A DNA stretch of 42,534 bases from an uncultured Clostridia bacterium (lineage in GTDB: Bacteria; Bacillota; Clostridia; Christensenellales; UBA1242). The DNA lies in assembly GCA_937893125.1 (NCBI GenBank), contig CALBHW010000004.1:1-42534 (forward strand), read 5' to 3'. This document shows positions 7,784 to 15,198 of this stretch, piece after piece. Each line of letters opens with the position of its first letter. Position 1 is the stretch's first letter. Under the pieces are notes generated by a model. The model searched no databases and had not been told where the DNA came from. It saw nothing but the letters and a program-made list of their open reading frames with translations. The translations under genes and the position numbers were made by a program.

Positions 7784-7996
7784 TTAGTCAATTTCTTCGA
7801 CTTTGACCAAGTGTCTTACTTTAAACAAACTGCCTTTAATGCATTCGTTGTTTGGAAACACTCTTGTGGTGTTAAGCTTCTTAAAACCGAGCGCTTCCAA
7901 GATTTTTGCTTGGCGTTTGTCATACCCAATAGCACTTTTAACATAAGTAACTTTGAGTTTTCCGTTATTTTTCTTTTTGCTAACCTTTTTTTCCAT
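7784..7996 (-). CDS. rpmD: 50S ribosomal protein L30
   Basis: L30 is a small 23S rRNA-binding protein present in many but not all bacteria. The core LKVTYVKSAIGYDKRQAKIL and RVFPNNECIKGSLFKVRHLVKVEE is clear. The ATG at 7996 is chosen because GGAGG lies 5 nt before it; an in-frame TTG four codons upstream would place that ribosome-binding site inside the gene and is unlikely. The resulting 70 residues include a short basic N-terminal extension (MEKKVSKKKNNGK) before the usual 59-60-residue domain. It lies 21 nt after rpsE. Confidence 0.93.
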   Translation of the reverse strand: MEKKVSKKKNNGKLKVTYVKSAIGYDKRQAKILEALGFKKLNTTRVFPNNECIKGSLFKVRHLVKVEEID

Positions 7997-8017
7997 GATT
8001 TCCTCCAAACACTCGAC

Positions 8018-8662
8018 CTAAATCTCTTCAACATTCTTTCCACGAAGGATAGCGATTTCTTCACGAGTTCTAAGCGACTTCAAACCTTCGATTGTTGCTT
8101 TAACACCGTTGATTTTGTTGTTCGAGCCGTGAGATTTTGTAACAATATCTTTGATACCTGCAAGTTCGATAACCGCTCTTGCGCTTCCGCCCGCGATAAC
8201 ACCAGTACCTTTTGGTGCGGAGAACATATGAACACTTGACGAACTAAATTTTCCGATGACATCGTGTGGAATTGTTGTTCCAACGATAGGAACAGAAATC
8301 AAATTCTTCTTTGCTGCAGCGCTTGCTTTTTCGACAGCTTCTGGGACTTCGTTAGATTTTCCGATACCCATTCCGACGAGACCATTTTTGTTTCCAACGA
8401 CAACAAGCGCGCTAAATCTCATTGTTTTTCCGCCTTTAACAACCTTTGTAACACGTCTAACTTCAACAAGTTTCTTATCAAACTCACTGTCCTCTTTACG
8501 TGCTTCTTGTCTGTCATTTTTTCTCTTGTCAAACTTTTTGTTTGTTTTTGGCTCAGCATTATAGGTCTTAACAGTTGATTTTTCTACCTTTGTAGGCTTA
8601 GTTTCTTTAACTGTTTCAGGTTGAACTTCTGTGTTAACTTCTTGCACAACTTCTTTTTCCAT
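8018..8662 (-). CDS. rpsE: 30S ribosomal protein S5 with N-terminal extension
   Basis: S5 helps keep decoding accurate and has mRNA-unwinding contacts at the entry channel. The double-stranded RNA-binding fold begins near residue 65 (KLVEVRRVTKVVKGGKTMRFSALVVVG) and the C-terminal domain continues through SSVHMFSAPKGTGVIAGGSARAV. Before it lies a roughly 60-residue hydrophilic segment rich in Glu, Lys, Thr and Val; typical S5 is about 166 residues and this one is 214. The ATG at 8662 has GGAGG 5 nt upstream. Another ATG at 8674 overlaps the rplR stop (TAATG) and would add four residues, but it lies upstream of the ribosome-binding site. Confidence 0.95.
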   Translation of the reverse strand: MEKEVVQEVNTEVQPETVKETKPTKVEKSTVKTYNAEPKTNKKFDKRKNDRQEARKEDSEFDKKLVEVRRVTKVVKGGKTMRFSALVVVGNKNGLVGMGIGKSNEVPEAVEKASAAAKKNLISVPIVGTTIPHDVIGKFSSSSVHMFSAPKGTGVIAGGSARAVIELAGIKDIVTKSHGSNNKINGVKATIEGLKSLRTREEIAILRGKNVEEI

Positions 8663-8673
8663 ATTTTCCTCCA

Positions 8674-9042
8674 TTAGAATTCTAGACCTGCCTTTCTAGC
8701 ACCTTCTGCAAGTTGCAAAACTCTTCCAGTATAAAGGTAACCACCTCTGTCAAAAACAACTTCTTTGATACCTTTTTTCTTTGCAAGTTTTCCAACAAGT
8801 TCGCCAACTGCAAACGCTTGCTCAGATTTTGTTTTGTTCTTTAAAGTTTCAGCAAGTTCCTTAGACAAAGTTGATGCCGAGCAAAGAGTAACTCCCTTTT
8901 CGTCATCAATGATTTGAGCATAGATGTTAGTAGTTGACCTATAAACATCAAGTCTTGGAGTCTTGGAAGTTCCAAAAACCTTTTTTCTTACTCTCAAATG
9001 ACGATTTCTTCTTTGAGAATTTTTGTTAAGTTTATTTATCAT
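8674..9042 (-). CDS. rplR: 50S ribosomal protein L18
   Basis: L18 binds 5S rRNA together with L5 and brings it to the large subunit. The sequence has the basic start (RRNRHLRVRKKVFGTSKTPRLDVYRS), the central IYAQIIDDEKG, and the C-terminal EVVFDRGGYLYTGRVLQLAEGARKAGLEF, all typical. Length 122 is normal. GGAGAAAG precedes the ATG at 9042. It lies 18 nt after rplF, and rpsE follows within 11 nt. Confidence 0.97.
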   Translation of the reverse strand: MINKLNKNSQRRNRHLRVRKKVFGTSKTPRLDVYRSTTNIYAQIIDDEKGVTLCSASTLSKELAETLKNKTKSEQAFAVGELVGKLAKKKGIKEVVFDRGGYLYTGRVLQLAEGARKAGLEF

Positions 9043-9060
9043 TTTCTTTCTCCGTTAAAC

Positions 9061-9606
9061 TTATTTCTTACCCGAAACTTTTCCGACTTTTTTGATAACA
9101 ACTTCATCACTGTACTTAATTCCGTACGCATGATAAGGTTCTACTGGTCTAAGACCTCTAACTTTTGCAGCATATTGCCCAACAAGTTCTTTGTTAATTC
9201 CTTTAACAACAAGAGTTGTTGCATCTGGAGTTTCAAGAGTAATTCCTTCTTCCTCCACGATTTCGACTGGGTGAGAAAATCCCAAGTTCAAAACAACCTT
9301 ATTGCCTTGTTTTGCGACTTTGTAACCAACACCGTTAATGTTAAGAGTTTTAGAAAAGCCTTCGCTCACTCCATGAACCATATTTGCTACAAGCATTCTA
9401 TACAAGCCATGTTTTGCCTTCGTATCAGACAAATCATTAGGTCTTGTCAAAACAACGTGTCCGTCTTTAACTTCAACATTGATAACTTTGTCAACTTTTT
9501 GGCTAAGTTTACCAAGTTTACCTTCGACTGTGACAACATTGTCATTATCAATAGTGACGTTAACCCCGTTTGGTATAACGACTGGCATTCTTCCGATTCT
9601 AGACAT
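9061..9606 (-). CDS. rplF: 50S ribosomal protein L6
   Basis: L6 sits near the sarcin-ricin loop and contributes to factor binding. It starts MSRIGRMPVVIPNGV and contains the duplicated fold, with the second repeat carrying VVKGINKELVGQYAAKVRGLRPVEPYHAYGIKY. The ATG at 9606 is chosen because AAGGGGG is 7 nt upstream; an in-frame TTG seven codons further upstream would bury that site. The protein is then 181 residues, the normal size. The rpsH stop codon lies at the beginning of the ribosome-binding site. Confidence 0.96.
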   Translation of the reverse strand: MSRIGRMPVVIPNGVNVTIDNDNVVTVEGKLGKLSQKVDKVINVEVKDGHVVLTRPNDLSDTKAKHGLYRMLVANMVHGVSEGFSKTLNINGVGYKVAKQGNKVVLNLGFSHPVEIVEEEGITLETPDATTLVVKGINKELVGQYAAKVRGLRPVEPYHAYGIKYSDEVVIKKVGKVSGKK

Positions 9607-9620
9607 CTTCTTTTCCCCCT

Positions 9621-10019
9621 TTACCAAACGAAAGCCAAGACTTCTCCGCCGACATTTTGTCGTCTAGCCTCTTTATCCGTCATAATTCCTTTATTCGTCG
9701 AAACTATTGCGATTCCAAGTCCGTTAAGAACCATAGGAATATCGTTGCATTCCGCATAAACTCTAAGCCCTGGTTTAGAAATTCTCTTCAAACCTTGAAT
9801 AACTTTTTCGCCGTTTGGTCCATATTTTAATGTCAATTTGATTGACTTATATTTTCCGTCGTCGACGAGCTCATACTTTTCGATATAACCTTCGTTGAAA
9901 AGGATTTCAGCAATAGCATTTTTTGTTTTTGAAGCAGGAACTTCCACAGTTTGTCTCTTAATAGTAAGAGCATTTCTAACACGTGTAAGCATATCTGCGA
10001 TTGGATCTGTAACTATCAT
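9621..10019 (-). CDS. rpsH: 30S ribosomal protein S8
   Basis: S8 binds the central domain of 16S rRNA and in enterobacteria represses the spc operon. It starts MIVTDPIADMLTRVRNA, has LTLKYGPNGEKVIQGLKRISKPGLRVY in the centre and ends with STNKGIMTDKEARRQNVGGEVLAFVW, the family end signature. The ATG at 10019 is used because AAAGGAG lies about 9 nt upstream; a TTG seven codons earlier is less likely. The result is 132 residues, the standard size. It follows rpsZ by 14 nt. Confidence 0.96.
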   Translation of the reverse strand: MIVTDPIADMLTRVRNALTIKRQTVEVPASKTKNAIAEILFNEGYIEKYELVDDGKYKSIKLTLKYGPNGEKVIQGLKRISKPGLRVYAECNDIPMVLNGLGIAIVSTNKGIMTDKEARRQNVGGEVLAFVW

Positions 10020-10033
10020 TTCCCTTTTCTCCT

Positions 10034-10219
10034 TTACCAACTAGACTTTTTAACGCCAGGTATTTCGCCTTTGTACGCTAGATTTCTGAAACAAATTCTG
10101 CAAATTCCATATTTTTTGAGAACAGCGTGTGGTCTCCCGCAAATGGAGCAACGTGTATATTCTCTTGTGGAATATTTTTGCGTCTTTTGTTGTTTATTTA
10201 TCATTGCTTTTCTTGCCAT
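10034..10219 (-). CDS. rpsZ: 30S ribosomal protein S14, zinc-binding type Z
   Basis: The 61-residue short form of S14, located in the head of the small subunit. It holds the zinc ribbon Cys24-X2-Cys27 and Cys40-X2-Cys43 (CSICGRPH, CRICFR) and ends with the conserved AYKGEIPGVKKSSW. The presence of this C+ form in the spc operon is usual for Firmicutes; a zinc-independent S14 may be encoded elsewhere. It lies 26 nt after rplE. Confidence 0.97.
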   Translation of the reverse strand: MARKAMINKQQKTQKYSTREYTRCSICGRPHAVLKKYGICRICFRNLAYKGEIPGVKKSSW

Positions 10220-10245
10220 AATTAAATTCCTTCTCTATCCTTGAA

Positions 10246-10806
10246 TTATCTTTTTGCAAAAGGCATTCCTAGTAAACTAAGTAAGGAATAAGCCTCTTTG
10301 TCAGTCTTTGCAGTTGTAACAATGATAACATCCATACCTCTGACTTTTTCGACTTTTTCATATGAAATCTCTGGGAATATAAGTTGTTCTTTTATTCCAA
10401 AAGAGTAATTTCCCCTTCCGTCAAAAGACTTTGGATTGATACCCTTAAAGTCCCTAACTCTTGGAAGTGCGATTGAGATGAGCCTATCAAGGAACTCATA
10501 CATTTTTTCGCCTCTTAATGTAACTTTTGCACCGATTTTTTGTCCTTCTCTAACTTTGAAGTTCGAGATTGACTTTCTTGCAGTCGTTGCAACAGCTTTT
10601 TGACCAGTGATTTGAGTCAACTCATCAAGAGCAAGGTTAAAGCTCTTTGAGTTGTCTTTTATTTGTCCAAGTCCCATACTAACAACAATTTTGTCAAGTT
10701 TAGGAATTTCCATAACATTTTTATAAGAATATTCTTTCTTTAAGGCTGGCGCAACATTTTTAACATATTCGACGTGCAACCTAGCCATTTGTTTCTTGTC
10801 TGCCAT
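10246..10806 (-). CDS. rplE: 50S ribosomal protein L5
   Basis: L5 binds 5S rRNA and contacts S13 and P-site tRNA across the subunit interface. The sequence includes YKNVMEIPKLDKIVVSMGLG, GQKAVATTARKSISNFKVREGQKIG and the C-terminal PEISYEKVEKVRGMDVIIVTTAKTD. At 186 residues it is slightly longer than the usual 179-180, with a few extra residues at the start (MADKKQMARLH). AGGAG precedes the ATG. It lies 9 nt after rplX. Confidence 0.97.
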   Translation of the reverse strand: MADKKQMARLHVEYVKNVAPALKKEYSYKNVMEIPKLDKIVVSMGLGQIKDNSKSFNLALDELTQITGQKAVATTARKSISNFKVREGQKIGAKVTLRGEKMYEFLDRLISIALPRVRDFKGINPKSFDGRGNYSFGIKEQLIFPEISYEKVEKVRGMDVIIVTTAKTDKEAYSLLSLLGMPFAKR

Positions 10807-10815
10807 CTTTTTCTC

Positions 10816-11346
10816 CTACTTTCCACCGATTTTCTTTGCTGTGCTACTAGACTTTTTAGCGACTGGTACCGACTTTGTTACTTTTTTTGGAGCAGACTTT
10901 GTTTCGTGCTTTTTAGTGTCTTTAACGACTTCCTTTTTCACATCACTGCTCTTGTTAACTGCTTTTTTAGTTGTTTTTGTTTCTGCTTTAGGTTCAGCTT
11001 TCTTTGGTTGAACTTTTTTAACGCCAGCATCAAGAACAGCGCCACATTTTTTGCACATTCTGACCTTTTTGCCGTCTTTTCCTTCGCCCATTTTGACTCT
11101 TGTTGCCTTGTTGCACGCTGGACAAACAACCATAACATTGCTCACATCCATCTTGCCTTCTTTTTTCACAATTCCGCCCTTGTCTTGAGCCGACCTTGGC
11201 TTGTTGTGTTTGACAATCATATTAAGTCCTTTAACAGTGACCTTATTTTCTTTTGGGAAACATTCCAAAACTTCAGCAGTTTTTCCGTTTTCTTTGCCTG
11301 TAAGGACGACAACGTTATCGCCTTTTTTAATTAAACATTTTGCCAT
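10816..11346 (-). CDS. rplX: 50S ribosomal protein L24 with long basic tail
   Basis: L24 is an assembly initiator on 23S rRNA. Residues 1-60 form the KOW domain (IKKGDNVVVLTGKENGKTAEVLE, VKGLNMIVKHNKP). About residues 75-110 form the zinc ribbon with CPAC and CKKC, as in many bacterial L24 proteins. Usual L24 ends near residue 100-115; here another 65 residues follow, almost entirely Lys, Ala, Thr, Ser, Glu and Pro. That part looks disordered and strongly basic. The frame continues to a single stop 9 nt before rplE, so the tail is genuinely encoded unless there is a sequencing error. Confidence 0.95.
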   Translation of the reverse strand: MAKCLIKKGDNVVVLTGKENGKTAEVLECFPKENKVTVKGLNMIVKHNKPRSAQDKGGIVKKEGKMDVSNVMVVCPACNKATRVKMGEGKDGKKVRMCKKCGAVLDAGVKKVQPKKAEPKAETKTTKKAVNKSSDVKKEVVKDTKKHETKSAPKKVTKSVPVAKKSSSTAKKIGGK

Positions 11347-11361
11347 ACTTCCTTATCCTCC

Positions 11362-11730
11362 TTACAATACTTCTGGAGCAAGAGAAACGATCTTCATATA
11401 ACCATTTTCTCTTAGTTCCCTAGCGACTGGCCCAAAGATACGAGTTCCACGTGGTTGCTTTTGGTTATCAATAATAACCGCAGCATTATCGTCAAATCTG
11501 ATTGACGAACCGTCCGCTCTTTGAACACCTTTACTTGTTCTTACAATAACCGCCTTGACGACATCGCCTTTTTTAACAACGCCACCAGGAGTAGCCTTTT
11601 TAACAGAAGCAATGATAACATCTCCAATGTTTCCACTTCTTCTAAATGAACCGCCAAGAACTCTAATACACATAATAATTTTTGCACCAGTGTTATCAGC
11701 AACTTTCAATCTTGTTTGTGGTTGAATCAT
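11362..11730 (-). CDS. rplN: 50S ribosomal protein L14
   Basis: L14 lies at the subunit interface, where it contacts helix 44 of 16S rRNA through bridge B5/B8, and is a docking site for RsfS. The sequence starts MIQPQTRLKVADNTGAKIIMCIRVLGG and ends IFGPVARELRENGYMKIVSLAPEVL, both family signatures. Length 122 is exactly typical. It lies 19 nt after rpsQ and 15 nt before rplX. Confidence 0.98.
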   Translation of the reverse strand: MIQPQTRLKVADNTGAKIIMCIRVLGGSFRRSGNIGDVIIASVKKATPGGVVKKGDVVKAVIVRTSKGVQRADGSSIRFDDNAAVIIDNQKQPRGTRIFGPVARELRENGYMKIVSLAPEVL

Positions 11731-11749
11731 TTTATCTTTCTCCTATAAA

Positions 11750-12010
11750 TTATTTCGCTCTCTCGATTATTCTAAGAATTCTAAAGTGAGTTGTTTTGCT
11801 GATTGGTCTTGTTTCTGCGATTTCGACAGTGTCACCAACTTTGCACTCATTGTTCTCATCGTGAGCCTTAAATTTCTTAGTAACCTTAACGACTTTTTTG
11901 TAAATTGGGTGTTTAACATTGCTTGTGACAGCGACAACACAAGTCTTGTCCATTTTGTCACTAACAACCACGCCAACCTTTGTTCTTCTATTGTTTCTAA
12001 TTTCTTCCAT
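11750..12010 (-). CDS. rpsQ: 30S ribosomal protein S17
   Basis: S17 is an OB-fold primary binder of the 16S rRNA 5' domain. Recognisable segments are RTKVGVVVSDKMDKTCVVAV, HPIYKKVVKVTKKFKAHDE, and VGDTVEIAETRPISKTTHFRI. Length 86 is normal. It lies 11 nt after rpmC and 19 nt before rplN, the invariant rplP-rpmC-rpsQ order. Confidence 0.97.
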   Translation of the reverse strand: MEEIRNNRRTKVGVVVSDKMDKTCVVAVTSNVKHPIYKKVVKVTKKFKAHDENNECKVGDTVEIAETRPISKTTHFRILRIIERAK

Positions 12011-12021
12011 ACTCTTATCTC

Positions 12022-12240
12022 CTATGCCTTAGCCTTTTTGTTAGAGTTAATATTCATTTCTCTTTCGGTAAGAACAGTTTTGATTTTTGCAATATCTTTT
12101 TTCAAAGTATTGAGAAGCATTGGATTTGCAAGGTTGCCCGTTGCGTGTTGAAATCTTAAATTGAAGAGTTCTGCTTTTGTTGAAGCCAACTTTGCATTAA
12201 GTTCTTCATTTGTCATATTTCTAATATCTTTTATTTTCAT
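12022..12240 (-). CDS. rpmC: 50S ribosomal protein L29
   Basis: L29 is a two-helix protein next to the exit tunnel, part of the docking site for trigger factor and SRP. It has the typical MKIKDIRNMTNEELNAKLAS, ELFNLRFQHATGNLANP and LKKDIAKIKTVLTERE. The C-terminus carries a short extra basic piece (NSNKKAKA), giving 72 residues against the usual 63-68. Its ATG overlaps the rplP stop by one base (TAATG), implying coupled translation. Confidence 0.96.
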   Translation of the reverse strand: MKIKDIRNMTNEELNAKLASTKAELFNLRFQHATGNLANPMLLNTLKKDIAKIKTVLTEREMNINSNKKAKA

Positions 12241-12692
12241 TAAACTGCACCACCTTTTACGTCTTCTTGAGTTTTAGGGGTTTCTTTTTCTCTTGTTACA
12301 ACTTTTGTAACAACTGGCAACTTGTGAGAAGCAAGTCTAAGCGCTTCCTTTGCCACATCTTCTGCAACACCGCTAATCTCAAAAAGCACTCTACCTGGCT
12401 TTACGACAGCGACCCAATATTCAGGGTTACCTTTTCCGCTACCCATACGAGTTTCGGCAGGTTTTTTAGTGATAGGTTTGTCTGGGAAAATATCAATCCA
12501 AACTTTACCACCCCTCTTGGTGTATCTTGTCATAGCGATACGAGCTGCTTCAATTTGATTGGAAGTAATCCAACCTGGCTCAGTTGTTGCCAAGCCATAA
12601 TCACCGTAAGCAAGTTTGTTTCCACGTGTTGCCACGCCTTTCATTCTGCCACGTTGAACTTTTCTTCTTTTAACTTTTTTAGGCATTAACAT
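12240..12692 (-). CDS. rplP: 50S ribosomal protein L16
   Basis: L16 organises the A-site tRNA region and peptidyl transferase surroundings. It begins MLMPKKVKRRKVQRGRMKG, the common family start, and contains LATTEPGWITSNQIEAARIAMTR and KPAETRMGSGKGNPEYWVAVVKPG. The first ATG (12692) is preferred: GGGGG lies 9 nt upstream and the MLMPK start is conserved, while a second ATG at 12686 would be 15 nt away. The gene overlaps the end of rpsC by 14 nt. At 150 residues it has about six extra at the C-terminus. Confidence 0.96.
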   Translation of the reverse strand: MLMPKKVKRRKVQRGRMKGVATRGNKLAYGDYGLATTEPGWITSNQIEAARIAMTRYTKRGGKVWIDIFPDKPITKKPAETRMGSGKGNPEYWVAVVKPGRVLFEISGVAEDVAKEALRLASHKLPVVTKVVTREKETPKTQEDVKGGAV

Positions 12693-13356
12693 TGTTAACT
12701 TCCCCCTTTTTTACAGGAGTCTTTTTCGCTAAAATCTCACCTTTGTAAACCCAAACCTTAATTCCTAAGATACCAAAAGTCGTTTTTGCTTCAGCAAAAC
12801 CGTAATCGATATCTGCTCTCAAAGTTTGCAAAGGAAGACTACCTTGATGATAATGTTCTGTTCTAGCAATATCTGCCCCGTCAAGACGGCCAGCAACCAT
12901 TGCTTTGATACCCTTAACACCCGCTTTTATTGCTTTTTGCATAGCCATTTTCATCGCACGTCTAAAATGAACACGCTTTTCAAGTTGACTTGCAATGCTT
13001 TCAGCAATCAAAGTTGCGTCGATGTCAGGATTTTTGATTTCTTTAATGTTGATAGAAATCATATCTGCATTTGTGAGTTTAGCAAGTTCTTTCTTTAACG
13101 CTTCAACTCCTGCACCCTTTTGACCGATTAAAATACCAGGTCTAGCAGTATAGATACTAACGACAATTCTCTTTTCGGTTCTTTCAATAACCACTTTAGA
13201 GATAGCGCAAGCATAATATTTTTTCTTAATGAAATTTCTAATAACGTTGTCTTCTTTAATGTTTTTTGCAAAATTTTCTTTTTTGCTATACCACAAAGAA
13301 GTCCAGCCCTTATTGATCCCTATTCTAAGTCCGTTTGGACTAACTTTTTGTCCCAT
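12679..13356 (-). CDS. rpsC: 30S ribosomal protein S3
   Basis: S3 forms part of the mRNA entry tunnel and helps unwind mRNA. It starts MGQKVSPNGLRIGINKGWTS, has the KH-type domain with the GQKG loop (IGQKGAGVEALKKEL, about residues 78-92) and the C-terminal domain with RVHFRRAMKMAMQKAIKAGVKG and TEHYHQGSLPLQTLRADIDYG. Length 225 is normal. It lies 14 nt after rplV and overlaps rplP by 14 nt. Confidence 0.97.
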   Translation of the reverse strand: MGQKVSPNGLRIGINKGWTSLWYSKKENFAKNIKEDNVIRNFIKKKYYACAISKVVIERTEKRIVVSIYTARPGILIGQKGAGVEALKKELAKLTNADMISINIKEIKNPDIDATLIAESIASQLEKRVHFRRAMKMAMQKAIKAGVKGIKAMVAGRLDGADIARTEHYHQGSLPLQTLRADIDYGFAEAKTTFGILGIKVWVYKGEILAKKTPVKKGEVNNVNA

Positions 13357-13370
13357 TTTCTGCTCTCCCC

Positions 13371-13754
13371 TTACTTAACCGTATCCAATATAACAGTGAT
13401 ATTGCTTGTTCTTTTTAAAATTTGGTCAACACGTCCTCTGCCACGAATATTTTGTCTTTTATAGGTAGCGCCTTGTCCTGAATAAATTTCAGCAACATAA
13501 AGGTCGTCTTTATTAAGTCCCTTATTTTCAGCGTTAGCACCTGCAGAAACGATAACTTTCAAAACGTAATCTGCGGATTTGTTAGGAGTGTTGCTCAAAA
13601 TCGCGACAGCGTCATTGTAACTCTTTCCTCTGACAAGGTCATTAACAAGGTCGAGTTTTGAAGAACTAACTCTAAGATATTTTGCCTTAGCAACAGGTCT
13701 TCTGTCACGAGTTTGGTTGATTTTCTCGGTTTTTTCTTTAATTCTCTTTGCCAT
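13371..13754 (-). CDS. rplV: 50S ribosomal protein L22
   Basis: L22 extends a beta-hairpin into the exit tunnel and forms part of the constriction bound by macrolides and stalling peptides. The globular part starts near residue 20 (AKAKYLRVSSSKLDLVNDLVRGK); the hairpin is around DDLYVAEIYSGQGATYKRQNIRGRGR. A roughly 15-residue basic N-terminal extension (AKRIKEKTEKINQTR) makes it 127 residues against the usual 110-115. It lies 11 nt after rpsS. Confidence 0.96.
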   Translation of the reverse strand: MAKRIKEKTEKINQTRDRRPVAKAKYLRVSSSKLDLVNDLVRGKSYNDAVAILSNTPNKSADYVLKVIVSAGANAENKGLNKDDLYVAEIYSGQGATYKRQNIRGRGRVDQILKRTSNITVILDTVK

Positions 13755-13765
13755 TTTTTCTCTCC

Positions 13766-14041
13766 TTACTTAGCCTTCGCTTTATCAGCGCCGTGGCCCC
13801 TAAAAGTCCTTGTTGGAGCAAACTCGCCGAGTTTATGTCCAACCATTTCGGCTGTGCAGTAAACAGGAATGTGCTTCTTTCCATTATGAACCGCTATTGT
13901 ATGTCCGACAAATTCTGGATAAATGACAGATGCTCTTGACCATGTTTTGAGTGGTTTTTTTGTATTTGACTCGTTCATAGCCTTAACTCTATCAAAAAGT
14001 CTTTGTTCGACATAAGGTTTTTTCTTTAAAGATCTACTCAT
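13766..14041 (-). CDS. rpsS: 30S ribosomal protein S19
   Basis: S19 pairs with S13 in the small-subunit head. The sequence is typical throughout: MSRSLKKKPYVEQRLFDRV, then TWSRASVIYPEFVGHTIAVHNGKKHIPVY and LGEFAPTRTFRGHGADK. Length 91 is standard. It lies 11 nt after rplB and 11 nt before rplV. Confidence 0.98.
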   Translation of the reverse strand: MSRSLKKKPYVEQRLFDRVKAMNESNTKKPLKTWSRASVIYPEFVGHTIAVHNGKKHIPVYCTAEMVGHKLGEFAPTRTFRGHGADKAKAK

Positions 14042-14052
14042 CTTATCTACTC

Positions 14053-14880
14053 CTACTTCGCTCTACTAATAATGAACTTATTAGTACTTTTTTTCTTATT
14101 TCTTGTCTTATATCCAAGAGCAGGTTTGCCCCATGGAGTGACAGGTCCAGCCTTACCAACAGGAGACTTACCTTCACCACCGCCGTGTGGGTGGTCGTTA
14201 GGGTTCATAACCGAACCACGAACAGTAGGTCTAACTCCCATATGTCTATTTCTTCCTGCTTTACCAATCGAAATAATTTCGTGGTCAACATTGCCAACTT
14301 GTCCCAAAGTTGCTCTGCATTCAGCAAGTACAAGTCTCATTTCGCCAGAAGGCATCTTGATTGTTGCATACTTGCCTTCTTTTGCCATAAGTCTTGCTGA
14401 AATACCAGCTGATCTTGCAATAACAGCGCCTTGCTTTGGTCTAAGTTCGATATTGTGAACAACAGACCCAACAGGAATGTTTTTAAGAGGCATACAATTT
14501 CCGACTTTTACTTCAACTTCTTCCCCGCTCATAACCTTGTCGCCAACATTAAGCCCGACAGGAGCGAGAATATATGATTTTGCGCCATCCGCATATGATA
14601 GTAGAGCGATATAGGCAGTTCTATTTGGGTCGTATTCAATCGCTTCGACCTTAGCAGGCACATTGTCATGCAAACGTCTAAATTCGATAACTCTGTATTT
14701 TTGTCTATTTCCGCCACCTTTATGTCTAACAGATATTCTTCCTTGGTTATTTCTTCCGCCGTTTTTGTTTTTAACAGCAAGAAGTGATTTTTCAGGAGCC
14801 TTTTTTGTAAGTTCTGAGAAATCAGCCGTTGTAAGAAATCTTTGCGAAGGTGTGGTTGGATTATGTCTTTTAATTGCCAT
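14053..14880 (-). CDS. rplB: 50S ribosomal protein L2
   Basis: L2 is one of the most conserved ribosomal proteins and is needed for subunit association and peptidyl transferase activity. Diagnostic parts are HKGGGNRQKYRVIEFRR near the N-terminus, PVGSVVHNIELRPKQGA in the middle, and the C-terminal RPTVRGSVMNPNDHPHGGGEG loop, which carries the histidine (equivalent to E. coli His229) near the catalytic centre. Length 275 is normal. Confidence 0.98.
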   Translation of the reverse strand: MAIKRHNPTTPSQRFLTTADFSELTKKAPEKSLLAVKNKNGGRNNQGRISVRHKGGGNRQKYRVIEFRRLHDNVPAKVEAIEYDPNRTAYIALLSYADGAKSYILAPVGLNVGDKVMSGEEVEVKVGNCMPLKNIPVGSVVHNIELRPKQGAVIARSAGISARLMAKEGKYATIKMPSGEMRLVLAECRATLGQVGNVDHEIISIGKAGRNRHMGVRPTVRGSVMNPNDHPHGGGEGKSPVGKAGPVTPWGKPALGYKTRNKKKSTNKFIISRAK

Positions 14881-14895
14881 TTTATCTCTCCTACC

Positions 14896-15198
14896 TTAAT
14901 TTAAACTCTCAAAGAACTCAATTGGCTTGCTATCTTTTGTCAAAACAACGATTGCTTTTTTGTAATCACTTGTTCTGCCGACGCTTCTGCCTTGTTTTGT
15001 ATTTTGAGTTTTGACTTTTCCCTTAACAATTAAGGTGTTTACTTGTTTGACTTTTACTTTAAAAATTTGTTCAACCGCTTGTTTAATTTGAATCTTATTA
15101 GCATTTATATCAACGATAAAAGTGTACTTTTTATCAGAAATAGTTGCGTACGATTTTTCCGACAAGAGCGGTTTTTTAATAATATCGTAGGCGTTCAT
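14896..15198 (-). CDS. rplW: 50S ribosomal protein L23
   Basis: L23 sits at the tunnel exit and is the main docking site for trigger factor and SRP. The sequence has YDIIKKPLLSEKSY, FIVDINANKIQIKQAVEQIFKVKV and VNTLIVKGKVK, then GRTSDYKKAIVVL. Length 100 is normal. Its ATG overlaps the rplD stop by one base (TAATG), so the two are probably coupled. rplB follows after 15 nt. Confidence 0.97.
   Translation of the reverse strand: MNAYDIIKKPLLSEKSYATISDKKYTFIVDINANKIQIKQAVEQIFKVKVKQVNTLIVKGKVKTQNTKQGRSVGRTSDYKKAIVVLTKDSKPIEFFESLN

Noticed and set aside
7784..8008. Longer rpmD starting at an in-frame TTG (8008)
   Set aside because: GGAGG lies 5 nt before the ATG at 7996, so the longer version would place the ribosome-binding site inside the gene. 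The same reasoning moved the rplF and rpsH starts.
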